From contig NZ_CP107009.1 of the NCBI RefSeq assembly GCF_025725665.1, positions 682,001 through 746,000 of the forward strand: a DNA stretch of 64,000 nucleotides, written 5' to 3'. Below the pieces are notes generated by a model. It was not told where the DNA came from. It did not search any database and was given only the letters and a program-made list of their open reading frames with translations. The translations under genes and the position numbers were made by a program. Within the stretch, counting starts at the first letter, position 1, and every line of letters begins with the position of its first letter. Source of the DNA: Halomonas sp. LR3S48. GTDB lineage: Bacteria; Pseudomonadota; Gammaproteobacteria; Pseudomonadales; Halomonadaceae. Below, in pieces: positions 27,077 to 34,928 of this stretch.

Positions 27077-27970
27077 TCACCTCTGCGCGAACTGGCTCGG
27101 CGGCTGTCCAACGTGCCGGCTGAAGGCAACGCTGAAGGCACTGCTGGAGCCGTACCCAACGCGTTCGGCCATCTCGGAAACCGCCAGGTCGCCGTTACGA
27201 AGCAGTTCCTTGGCGATCTCCATGCGCCACGCAAGCAGATACTCCATCGGCGCCATCCCGACCAGTCGCGTGAAGCGTTCAAAGAACGCAGAACGGGAAA
27301 GGGCGGCGATCTTGGCAAGCTGAACAACGGTCCAGGAGCGCTCGATGTGTTCGTGCATCTGCTTGAGGGCGCGTGACAGCCGCTCATCGCCCAGCCCTCG
27401 CAATAGCCCCGGCGGGGCGCTTCCGGTCGCGGCCGAGCGCATCGCTTCGACAAGCAGCAGCTCTACCAACCGGGAGAGCATGAACTCGCTGCCTGGCTTC
27501 TGGTCGCTGGCTTCCTCGCCCACCAACTGTACTAGCTGCGACAGACGCTTCGAACCCTGAACATGCACGACGATCGGCAGCAGGGAAACCAGCAGTCCCG
27601 GATTGGCGCAGTCGAACAAGAACGATCCTCCCAGTGAGCGCATGTCCGGCTGGCCTTCCTGCTCACCGTAGCGCAGCTCGGCAGTGTTACCCGCAACTCG
27701 ATGGGGGTCCATATGGACCGGCGGCGCTGGCGTGAAGCTGGAAATCGTAAAGGCTGGCGTCGTGGGTAACAGGACGAAGTCGCCGGCACTGATGATGACT
27801 TGCTCGTGCCCGTCGACGCTCAGCAGGGCACTCCCTTCCAGCACGATACAAAAACTGGGGTGCCCGTATTCGGAATAGTGCACGGCCCAGCTTCCTTTGC
27901 CGCTGATGATATTGGCAAAGACGGCGCGAGGATGCAGGAGCCGGACTACTTCGGAAAGTGGGTCGCTCAT
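27077..27970 (-). CDS. AraC-family regulator with cupin sensor domain
   Basis: A 297-residue transcription factor. The N-terminal cupin (about residues 15-190: FCIVLEGSALLSVDGHEQVI, then GDFVLLPTTPAF) is followed by two helix-turn-helix motifs (WTVVQLAKIAALSRSAFFER and VSEMAERVGYGSSSAFSVAF). It is divergent from the SDR gene with a 100-base gap, and this AraC/SDR pairing is common, so it most likely controls that reductase. A full set of DNA-binding residues appears present. Confidence 0.88.
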   Translation of the reverse strand: MSDPLSEVVRLLHPRAVFANIISGKGSWAVHYSEYGHPSFCIVLEGSALLSVDGHEQVIISAGDFVLLPTTPAFTISSFTPAPPVHMDPHRVAGNTAELRYGEQEGQPDMRSLGGSFLFDCANPGLLVSLLPIVVHVQGSKRLSQLVQLVGEEASDQKPGSEFMLSRLVELLLVEAMRSAATGSAPPGLLRGLGDERLSRALKQMHEHIERSWTVVQLAKIAALSRSAFFERFTRLVGMAPMEYLLAWRMEIAKELLRNGDLAVSEMAERVGYGSSSAFSVAFSRHVGQPPSQFAQR

Positions 27971-28070
27971 CAGGACTCTCGCTAAATAAAATCGGACGAT
28001 TCGTTATCGATCATCCAAGGATGCTCATCTATTGTTCTCTCCGAGTCAACTCACCCCTCGGAGATCAAAA

Positions 28071-28805
28071 ATGAAGACGGTACTGATCACTGGCTGCTCC
28101 TCCGGCTACGGGCTGGAAACCGCTCGCTACTTCCTCGCTCAGGGCTGGAAGGTCATCGCCACGATGCGCACGCCGCGGGAGGAGCTGTTCACCGCCGATG
28201 AAAACCTCCGCGTTCTGGCGCTGGACGTCACTCAGCCAGACAGCATCACGCATGCCGTGGAGGCCGCCGGGCCTATCGACGTATTGGTGAACAATGCGGG
28301 AATCGGCTTGTTCGGTGCATTCGAAGCCACACCCATGGCTACCGTACGCGAGATCTTCGAAACCAATACCTTTGGTGTCATGGCCATGTGCCAGGCCGTC
28401 ATCCCACAATTCCGTGCACGCCGGGCAGGCACCATCGTGAACGTCACCTCGAGCACGACGCTGGCCCCGTTCCCGCTGGTGGCAACCTATACGGCCAGCA
28501 AGGCGGCCATCGAAGGATTCACGGCCTCCCTGGAACACGAACTCAAGGCCTTCGACGTGCGGGCCAAGCTGGTGGAGCCCGGGTATGGTCCTTCGACGCG
28601 CTTTGCCGCCAACGGCCAGCAGCGCATGCAAGGGCTGATCCCTCCGGCTTACGAGGCATTCGCTCACCGCGTGTTCACCGGCTTCGCCGATGTCTCTGAG
28701 GTGACCCAGCCGGCTGACGTGGCCGAAGGTATCTGGCGAGCCGCCAACGACACCTCGGACCAACTGCGCTTCCCGGCTGGCGCTGACGCCATAGCTCTGG
28801 TGTAA
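28071..28805 (+). CDS. Short-chain dehydrogenase/reductase (SDR)
   Basis: A 244-residue classical SDR. The NAD(P) site is VLITGCSSGYGLETARYF, with NNAGIG, catalytic Ser in NVTSSTT and the Tyr/Lys pair in YTASK. Lacking an obvious acidic residue after the second strand and carrying Arg near position 29, it probably prefers NADPH. The start was set at 28071 where GGAGATCAAAA precedes ATG and the Rossmann strand begins. The substrate is unknown. Regulation is probably by the divergent AraC protein. Confidence 0.88.
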   Translation: MKTVLITGCSSGYGLETARYFLAQGWKVIATMRTPREELFTADENLRVLALDVTQPDSITHAVEAAGPIDVLVNNAGIGLFGAFEATPMATVREIFETNTFGVMAMCQAVIPQFRARRAGTIVNVTSSTTLAPFPLVATYTASKAAIEGFTASLEHELKAFDVRAKLVEPGYGPSTRFAANGQQRMQGLIPPAYEAFAHRVFTGFADVSEVTQPADVAEGIWRAANDTSDQLRFPAGADAIALV

Positions 28806-28858
28806 CAGCGCTGATGCAACAGCGTAGGCGATCAAGCAATACACTGAGACCAGACGAC

Positions 28859-28883
28859 TTAGGGCCCGCAACGCGGGCCCTAA
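28859..28883. terminator. Convergent hairpin after the SDR gene
   Basis: A perfect 11-bp inverted repeat TTAGGGCCCGC / GCGGGCCCTAA with an AAC loop. It has no clean T run, but it lies between convergent genes. Confidence 0.7.
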
Positions 28884-28907
28884 TCGTTACCGGCGACTAT
28901 CGCCGAC

Positions 28908-29096
28908 TCAAGCGCCTGCTTGTTGCGCTTCGATTTTCTTCAAGCGCTCCTCGGCGCGCTTCACCGTTTTCATCTTTTCCGGCCGCTTCATCGCTTTCCA
29001 CTGGCCTATCTCTTCCACGGTGCGGCCGCAGCCGATACACAGATCGCCTTTCAGTTGGCAAACCGAGACACAGGGGCTTTCAATCTTCTTCGCCAT
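28908..29096 (-). CDS. DUF1289 family small cysteine-rich protein
   Basis: A 62-residue protein with the four-Cys pattern CVSVC...CIGCGRT near the N-terminus and W.AM (IGQWKAM), the hallmark of DUF1289 (YdhL-like) proteins, which probably bind a metal. The basic C-terminal helix is KRAEERLKKIEAQQ. Function is unknown. Its start codon directly follows the stop of the upstream hypothetical gene with no gap, so the two form one transcription unit. Confidence 0.88.
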   Translation of the reverse strand: MAKKIESPCVSVCQLKGDLCIGCGRTVEEIGQWKAMKRPEKMKTVKRAEERLKKIEAQQAGA

Positions 29097-29462
29097 TCAA
29101 TGCCTCGTTGCCTTGGCGCGTAGCCTGCGCTGCCAGTCGCCGCCGTGCTCCCGCTGGCACGCTTCCTCGCTATCGAAATCGAGATGCCGCGAGGCGTCGC
29201 CGGCATCGAGGCCGGCCTCGGTCAATGCCTCGGCGGTCAGTCCTTCCATGTGGCGGCGGGCATCGCCCTTGAGTGCATTCGCCAGGTTGGGATGGGTATC
29301 GAACACCCAGGTGACCACCAGGCTTTCGGGAAAGCGCTGGTAATCGACCTCATGGGTCAGCCAGCAAAAGCCGGGCAGCCGGGGCTTGGCCTGCTCGCAG
29401 GCGTGGGTCAGCGCAGCGGTCAGCCGTCGCTCCATCTTGCCGCGTTCTTTCTTGGCAATCAT
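29097..29462 (-). CDS. Conserved hypothetical protein
   Basis: A 121-residue soluble protein with a Lys/Arg-rich start (MIAKKERGKMERRL). Notable segments are HEVDYQRFPESLVVTWVFDT, with alternating strand pattern, and a C-terminal FDSEEACQREHGGDWQRRL. I do not know a named domain. It is likely real because it abuts the DUF1289 gene exactly (stop-start adjacency) and has host-like codon use. Confidence 0.7.
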   Translation of the reverse strand: MIAKKERGKMERRLTAALTHACEQAKPRLPGFCWLTHEVDYQRFPESLVVTWVFDTHPNLANALKGDARRHMEGLTAEALTEAGLDAGDASRHLDFDSEEACQREHGGDWQRRLRAKATRH

Positions 29463-29520
29463 TCACTCTCCATACTGTTCAGCTTGCCACGATAGCGTTC
29501 GACACCATATACCGTGCAGC

Positions 29521-29680
29521 TTACGGCAAAAACTGGCGGATCAACTCTTTACGCTCCATCTCCAGGACCTCTCCCAACATCGGGTTCTCCCGGGCTCCCT
29601 CACTAGCCTGCCATTCCAGCAACAGCGCCTCGGCTTCGGGGGAGCCGGCTAGGCGGGCTGCCAGGATATGGTTGGCGTTC
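29521..29680 (-). pseudogene. Remnant: C-terminal end of a TPR lipoprotein gene
   Basis: The last ~50 codons read NHILAARLAGSPEAEALLLEW...EMERKELIRQFLP with a stop. They match the end of the intact TPR lipoprotein at 53802-54368 (NHILAAHLAESPEADALLLEW...EMEREELIRQFLP). Upstream of this block the similarity ceases, so only the tail survives. Confidence 0.75.
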
Positions 29681-29731
29681 GGAGGAGATCCAGCACTTCG
29701 AGGTGCTGGCCTCGTGATCGGGCGCACCGGA

Positions 29732-29890
29732 TCAAAACTGCCAATTGGCCGGGACCCAGGCATAGCCGGTGTCCGTCTTGAGCATTCGGCCAATGCCCGG
29801 GAAGGGAAAGTGGAAGCCGAGAACGGGGAGCCGGTCTGCCGCCGCCATATCGAAGATACGGCGGCGGGAGGCAAGGGCGGTGTCCCGACG
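29732..29890 (-). pseudogene. Remnant: C-terminal end of an MBL-fold metallo-hydrolase
   Basis: Minus-strand codons read DTALASRRRIFDMAAADR, then VLGFHFPFPGIGRM and GYAWVP, then a stop. HFPFPGxGR and Y.W.P are the closing motifs of metallo-beta-lactamase-fold hydrolases, including the last metal-ligand His. The HxHxDH-containing N-terminal part is absent. Confidence 0.65.
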
Positions 29891-29939
29891 CGCGGCCATG
29901 CGGGCCTTCCTCGAGTACATCCGCCATTGTGAATGGCCA

Positions 29940-29965
29940 CCTGTCGGCAACTAGTTCCCGACAGG
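29940..29965. repeat. 26-base near-perfect palindrome
   Basis: CCTGTCGG (29940-29947) and CCGACAGG (29958-29965) flank a centre that itself contains the palindrome AACTAGTT. It lies between oppositely oriented gene remnants and could be an old terminator. Confidence 0.6.
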
Positions 29966-30037
29966 CTATCGGGTTACGCGCAGCGGCACGGCAAACGCAT
30001 TCGCAAGCTGCCCATCCGCATCGAAGACGTTCTTTGA
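29966..30037 (+). pseudogene. Possible remnant: tail of a molybdenum-hydroxylase large subunit
   Basis: The plus-strand reading HGKRIRKLPIRIEDVL ends at a stop at 30035-30037. GKRIR-LP is the typical end of xanthine-dehydrogenase/IorB-type large subunits (compare QQRIRHLPLTDHVQV at the end of the intact gene at 34929-37097). It is short, so the call is tentative. Confidence 0.35.
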
Positions 30038-30073
30038 ATGGAGCGGGGCGATAGTGCTTTGGGCGGTCGCGGA

Positions 30074-31000
30074 TCACGCCATTATTGGGACCGCCAGCGG
30101 CGATGGCCGATGCTCCGCAGGCTTTCGACCGCGCAGCACATCACGCTTCGGCGGCGCCTGGAACAGGCGGCCGTAGTCGCGGGTGAACTGCGAGACGCTT
30201 TCGTAGCCCACCTCGAAGGCGGCGCTGGTCGCCGAGGCGCCTTCGTCGAGCATCAGCCGGCGCGCTTCGACCAGGCGCAGCCGCTTCTGGTATTGACCGG
30301 GCGTCAGCGAGGTCATGTGCTTGAAGTGCTTGTGAAACGAGGAGAGGCTCATGCCGGCTTCCGCGGCCAGCCGCTCCACGGATACGCGCGAGCGGTACTC
30401 GGCCCTGAGGATCGCAATGGCGGCGGCGAGGCGGCTCGCGTGGCTGTCCGGGTCTGCCAGGGCTCGCAAGGCGGTACTGTGGGGCCCCGAGAGGAGCCAG
30501 TAGTGCAGCTCCCGCATGATCCCCGGACTCAACAGCGGCGCCGCTTCGGGGCGGTCCAGCAGGTGCATCAGCCGCGATGCACAATTGAGCAGAGCGGCTT
30601 CGGTGTCTACGGCGAACAACGTAGGCATCTCGGAGGGGCGCCGTGGGCGAGGGCTGCCGATATGGGCGGTGAGTTCGCGCAGGGTCGCCATCTCCAGTTC
30701 GACCGCGATCGCCAGATAGGGCTCGTAGCGACTCGCTTGCACGACCCGCCCGATGACCGGCATGTCGGCACTCACGAGGACGGACTGGCCGGTAGAGAAA
30801 ACCCGCTCCTCATTCCCTACGATCAAGCGCTTCGCCCCCTGCAGCACCAGACATATCAGCGGCTTGTAAACCGAATGCAGCTCGCCGGACGGTGCCTCGA
30901 GGCACATCATGCGTAACCCCGGCACCGGGGTGATCGCCATACCGTGGCTATTGGCGTGGCGGCTGGTATAAGCCAGAACAGCCTGTTTGAGCGAATCCAT
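30074..31000 (-). CDS. AraC-family regulator with AraC_N-type sensor domain
   Basis: A 308-residue regulator. The N-terminal domain is of the PF06719 type (YKPLICLVLQGAKRLIVGNE, then GQSVLVSADMPVIGRV). The C-terminal double helix-turn-helix is VERLAAEAGMSLSSFHKHFK and SATSAAFEVGYESVSQFTRD, with GRLFQAPPKRDV at the end. The start was set at 31000 because GGAGGAAGCAT precedes ATG. It lies 57 bases downstream of the DoxX gene on the same strand and may be co-transcribed with it. Effector unknown. Confidence 0.87.
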   Translation of the reverse strand: MDSLKQAVLAYTSRHANSHGMAITPVPGLRMMCLEAPSGELHSVYKPLICLVLQGAKRLIVGNEERVFSTGQSVLVSADMPVIGRVVQASRYEPYLAIAVELEMATLRELTAHIGSPRPRRPSEMPTLFAVDTEAALLNCASRLMHLLDRPEAAPLLSPGIMRELHYWLLSGPHSTALRALADPDSHASRLAAAIAILRAEYRSRVSVERLAAEAGMSLSSFHKHFKHMTSLTPGQYQKRLRLVEARRLMLDEGASATSAAFEVGYESVSQFTRDYGRLFQAPPKRDVLRGRKPAEHRPSPLAVPIMA

Positions 31001-31057
31001 ATGCTTCCTCCGCATTTCGACTTGAACGTAGCACGAGGGGCGGGTGCAGGCAGGGCT

Positions 31058-31477
31058 TTACTCCACCTGGCTTTTTGGCTGTTGCAATGCGTCCACGCTC
31101 CAAAGGCCTGGGCCGGCGGCGCTGATATAGAGGAAGATGAAGCAGTATAGCATTGCCGCTTCCCCGTGGTTGAGAACAGGGAAGAAGCCGTTCGGGCTGT
31201 GCGCGATAAAGTAGGCGAACGCCATTAAACCGGAAAGCAGGAAGGCCGTCGGACGCGAGAAGAGTCCGATTAGCAGGAAAAAGCCACCTACTACTTCCAG
31301 GAAGCCGGCGGTATAAAGCATAGGGTTGAGGGGATACTCGAAAGCTGCGGGCCAGCCAAAAAGCTTCATCGTTCCATGAGTCAGAAAAGACCCGGCCGCA
31401 AAGATTCGCAGTACGCTGAGAAGGTGCGGGGAGAGTATATCGAGGCGCTGTAGGCGCTGCATCGGTAGTGTTAGCAT
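31058..31477 (-). CDS. DoxX family membrane protein
   Basis: A 139-residue protein with four membrane segments and the DoxX pattern: LRIFAAGSFLTHGTMKLFGW, FLEVVGGFFLLIGLFSRPTAFLLSG, and MAFAYFIAHSPNGFFP. DoxX-like proteins are linked to quinone or thiosulfate chemistry or stress protection, but their role is mostly unproven. It has a good ribosome site (GAGGAAAAC). The AraC-type regulator follows on the same strand. Confidence 0.88.
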   Translation of the reverse strand: MLTLPMQRLQRLDILSPHLLSVLRIFAAGSFLTHGTMKLFGWPAAFEYPLNPMLYTAGFLEVVGGFFLLIGLFSRPTAFLLSGLMAFAYFIAHSPNGFFPVLNHGEAAMLYCFIFLYISAAGPGLWSVDALQQPKSQVE

Positions 31478-31711
31478 GTTTTCCTCGGTCTGTTCTGGTG
31501 ATTATGGAGCCGGGCTATCGGAAGCCTACGGCGACAACGAGGAGAGTAGGGCGTGGTTGTCCCCACGGTATGCCAGAGACTCAATAGTTTGTCGCAAAAT
31601 GTCCCAATGAGACTAAATCGAAGTAAACAGTGCTGCCCTGGCAGTAGGAATCCGCCTAATGTTGTGAACATTTGGTGGCCATGAGGGCGCCGAGCTATTT
31701 CGGTAAGCGAG

Positions 31712-33220
31712 TTATTTCGTAATGTGGGTATTCTGCGCGGGGCGTGACGCTTTCTTGAACCTCCAGATGCGCTCCTTTCGCGCTGGCGCCGCGTCTACAC
31801 TGCCTTCTCTGGGCAGCGAGATGATGGCTTGCATACCGGCTTCGCCGTTGGAAAACGAAATATCTCCCCCATGCTGCCGCGCGACCGCGCGCACTATAGA
31901 GAGGCCAAGCCCGATACCGCCGGTCTGTCTGTTTCGCGACGTCTCGAGCCGGACAAAGGGCGCAAACACTCTCTCTTTCATGTCCTCCGGGATCCCGGGC
32001 CCCCGGTCTTCCACGACGATATCGACAGTCGATGCGGTGCAACGGAGAGACACTTTCGCCTCTCCCCCATAACGCACTGCGTTCTCGACCAGGTTTCTTA
32101 TCGCGCGGCGGAGGCTATCGGGTCGACAACGGTATTTCATCTTCACACCTTCGACATGCGTGACCGGATGCCCCAGGTCGGATTGGTCGTCACAGATGCT
32201 CCCGACAAGCGCTTCCAGGTCGATGGCGCGCGTCTCCTCCTTGATGGATTCTCCACGTGCGAATGAAATGGCGGCTTCCGTCATCGACTGGAGCTCATCG
32301 ATCGTCTCTATCATCTTGCGCTGGATATCTTTGTCGCTGACGAACTCGGCTCTTAGCCGAAGCGAAGTCAGCGGCGTCCGCAAGTCATGGCTAATCGCTG
32401 CCAGCATCTTCGTACGATCCTCGACGAAACGATGCAGGCGGCTTTGCATCTTGTTGAAGGATTGAGCCGTTCGCTTGATCTCTTCCGGCCCTTCTTCCAC
32501 CAGTGGCGGCAAATTTTGTCCTCGGCCCAAGGCTTCGGCGGAAGTTGCCAGGTTTCGTAGTGGCTGCGCGATGCGCCTCGCGATAAAAACGCCGATCAGG
32601 GCGAGCATGAGGGCGGTAAGCCCAAGCGACATCAATGGGCCTGACGTCCATAAGCTTCCTTTGTCGTGCTGGTAAAAGGCAGCGTTCAACCAGCGCCCGT
32701 CATCAAGTTGCGTCGTGTACCCAAACCCCAGGCTGCCTGAAAAGCGGAGCGTCTTTGCTGGCTGCGACAGCATCCATAAATAGTCCGTCGGCGTCCACCA
32801 AGGGTCATCTGCGTTTGCCGTGGCCACATCGTCGGCGCTCGGCAATTTCGGGCGGGAAGACCCGGCCCATCCGAAGGTTCCATTGCGATCGACGGAACTG
32901 TCCAGCGGCCGGGAAAGCTGGGAAAGGGCCTGCAACCTCCAGTCATTCGGGTCCGTGGGCTCGCTGTCGGTCAACCAGTATCGCAAATAGCTGCCTTCAC
33001 TCGCACGCAGCGCTTGCTCTCTCAATGGCGGGGGTAGCGATTCCATCAGGCGGGTCACCGATGAGGCACGGCTGATGAATTCGGCTTTCACCCCGGCGTC
33101 GAATTTCTTGGTGTATTCATCCGAGGAAATGAGAAAAGTGATTGCCTGTGAGACGATCAACGCCGCGAGCATCAGCCCGATGAATCGTATGGCCAGGCTC
33201 CTGCGCCAAACACGAGTCAT
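31712..33220 (-). CDS. Sensor histidine kinase (partner of the RR at 33217-33936)
   Basis: A 502-residue inner-membrane kinase. Membrane segments lie at about 12-31 and 193-213 and flank a periplasmic region of about 160 residues. Then come HAMP, HisKA with His278 (LAAISHDLRTPLTSLRLR) and HATPase (NLVENAVRYGGEAK, VEDRGPGIPEDM, GGIGLGLSIVRAVARQHGG). The start was chosen at 33220 because it overlaps the regulator's stop in an ATGA arrangement. The sensor domain is not recognised and the signal is unknown. The pair lies next to, and divergent from, the molybdenum-hydroxylase genes. Confidence 0.9.
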   Translation of the reverse strand: MTRVWRRSLAIRFIGLMLAALIVSQAITFLISSDEYTKKFDAGVKAEFISRASSVTRLMESLPPPLREQALRASEGSYLRYWLTDSEPTDPNDWRLQALSQLSRPLDSSVDRNGTFGWAGSSRPKLPSADDVATANADDPWWTPTDYLWMLSQPAKTLRFSGSLGFGYTTQLDDGRWLNAAFYQHDKGSLWTSGPLMSLGLTALMLALIGVFIARRIAQPLRNLATSAEALGRGQNLPPLVEEGPEEIKRTAQSFNKMQSRLHRFVEDRTKMLAAISHDLRTPLTSLRLRAEFVSDKDIQRKMIETIDELQSMTEAAISFARGESIKEETRAIDLEALVGSICDDQSDLGHPVTHVEGVKMKYRCRPDSLRRAIRNLVENAVRYGGEAKVSLRCTASTVDIVVEDRGPGIPEDMKERVFAPFVRLETSRNRQTGGIGLGLSIVRAVARQHGGDISFSNGEAGMQAIISLPREGSVDAAPARKERIWRFKKASRPAQNTHITK

Positions 33221-33936
33221 TCGAATGCGACCTCGGCACATAGGCTGTAGCCGCCACCCCAGTGCGTCTTGATGATTGATGGATTCTTGGGGTTATCCTC
33301 GATCTTCTTCCGCAGGCGGCTGACCTGGTTGTCAATGCTGCGGTCGAAGATATCGGCTGTCCTCCCTACCGTCAGATCAAGGAGCTGTTCCCGGCTGAGT
33401 ATCAAGCCAGGCCGCTCGATGAAGACCTTGAGAAGGCGAAATTCCGCGGTGCTGAGCGGAATGCCCACGCCGTCGTCACCGAAGATTTCCTGGCGACCCA
33501 GATCGACCCGCCAGTGGCCGATGCGGACTATCCTGCGATCGAGAGATGTGCGTGCCGGAGCGGAACTCGAGGCGCGACGAAGCACGGCTCTAATCCGAGC
33601 AAGAAGTTCGCGCGGGTTGAAGGGTTTTACCAAATAATCGTCCGCACCGAGTTCGAGGCCGACGATACGATCCGTGTCTTCGGCCATCGCTGTCAGAAAG
33701 ATAATGGGGATATCTCCAGTAGCCCGAACCTGCCTGCACAACGAGATGCCGTCTTCGCCGGGCATCATGATATCGAGGATGATCAGATCGACCGTCTGCC
33801 GTTCTAGGACTCGTCGCAGGGTCGCGCCACCTTCCGCGACGCTGACCTTGTAGCCATGGTGTTCGAGATACTCCCGAACCAGGTCCCGAATATCGTTGTG
33901 ATCGTCTACGACGACTACATGTGTGGCGTCTTGCAT
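33217..33936 (-). CDS. OmpR-family response regulator
   Basis: A 239-residue regulator. The receiver has Asp55 (LIILDIMMPGEDG), TAMAED and Lys (DYLVKPFNPREL). The winged-helix output domain is LSTAEFRLLKVFIERPGLIL and DRSIDNQVSRLRKKIEDNPK, ending with GGGYSL. It resembles OmpR itself in the linker and output region. It is first in the operon, with the kinase second. The 481-base gap upstream separates it from iorA on the other strand. Confidence 0.92.
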   Translation of the reverse strand: MQDATHVVVVDDHNDIRDLVREYLEHHGYKVSVAEGGATLRRVLERQTVDLIILDIMMPGEDGISLCRQVRATGDIPIIFLTAMAEDTDRIVGLELGADDYLVKPFNPRELLARIRAVLRRASSSAPARTSLDRRIVRIGHWRVDLGRQEIFGDDGVGIPLSTAEFRLLKVFIERPGLILSREQLLDLTVGRTADIFDRSIDNQVSRLRKKIEDNPKNPSIIKTHWGGGYSLCAEVAFE

Positions 33937-34417
33937 TACCCTGACCTCCGCCGTAAAGCTGGCACTCTCCTCAGTCGAGACTCTGGCCTGTGCTCTTGGC
34001 TAGCTCATCTTAGAGTTGCGAAGCCCCGGGAGTGATCCCCGTAGATTGGTCTTCGCTAACCCCAGCGTCAACTTGATCGTTGATGGGACTCTCGTCGCCC
34101 CACTCTGCGCCGCAGGGCCAGTCGCGGCATGGAGTATCGGGAGCACGCCGATCACGGCTGTCTTGAAGCGTTCCGGATGAGACGCGATGCGGAGTATCAC
34201 TAATACAATGAATTTGTCGCGCAAGTGTGCCGCGCTGGTACCGAATTGTGACAAGTAACAGATTGACGCCGCTTCGATTTAGAACACTCGTCAGCCCGGC
34301 AGAATCAGGCAAGTTTTACGTAGTGGGTGGCAAGAACTCTCCAGGCCGAATAGTTAACAGTGAAATACCGAAAGGGCATCCCGTCACGTAATCGTGGCCA
34401 GCCGAGGAGAAGCACTC
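33937..34417. other. 481-base divergent intergenic region
   Basis: It lies between the response regulator (leftward) and the iorA-type gene (rightward) and must hold both promoters. AT-richer patches lie around 34195-34260. No clear consensus promoter, hairpin or gene was recognised. Confidence 0.4.
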
Positions 34418-34867
34418 ATGACAGCATTCACGCTCAACGGGCGCGAGGTCGAGGTCACCGCCGAGCCGTCTACGCCATTGCTCTGGGTGATCCGCGAGCA
34501 ACTGAAGCTCACCGGTACCAAGTACGGCTGCGGCGTCGCGCAGTGCGGTGCCTGCACGCTGCATGTCGATGACGAGCCGGTGCGTGCCTGCGTCTTCCCG
34601 TTATCCGCCGCCGAAGGCAGGTCCGTCACGACCATCGAGGGGCTATCCGAGGATGGCTCGCATCCCGTCCAGCAGGCCTGGGTGGAGCTGGACGTACCGC
34701 AGTGCGGCTACTGCCAGTCGGGGCAGATCATGAGCGCAGCTGCACTGCTGGCGCGCAATCCAAGCCCCTCCGACGAGGAGATCGATGAGGCGATGCGCGG
34801 CAATCTGTGTCGCTGCGGCACCTACGTGCGCATCCGGGCGGCTATTCACCAGGCCGCCGAGGCCTGA
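34418..34867 (+). CDS. IorA-type [2Fe-2S] small subunit of a molybdenum hydroxylase
   Basis: A 149-residue iron-sulfur subunit. The plant-ferredoxin cluster motif is [23 protein letters not shown]. The second cluster comes from [10 protein letters not shown] and [12 protein letters not shown]. It passes electrons from the molybdenum site of the large subunit to an acceptor. The start at 34418 follows GAGGAGAAGCACTC. It is followed 61 bases later by the large subunit. It resembles isoquinoline 1-oxidoreductase alpha subunits; the true substrate (an N-heterocycle or an aldehyde) is not known. Confidence 0.92.
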   Translation: MTAFTLNGREVEVTAEPSTPLLWVIREQLKLTGTKYGCGVAQCGACTLHVDDEPVRACVFPLSAAEGRSVTTIEGLSEDGSHPVQQAWVELDVPQCGYCQSGQIMSAAALLARNPSPSDEEIDEAMRGNLCRCGTYVRIRAAIHQAAEA

Positions 34868-34928
34868 CGAGATCCGCTTCCTTCACCCTTATTCGTCCAT
34901 CACGGTTACCCGAGGCGTAGGTAGAACG

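Noticed and set aside
29649..30077. Minus-strand frame of 142 codons as a gene
   Set aside because: It overlaps two recognisable gene tails in other frames and its translation has no pattern.
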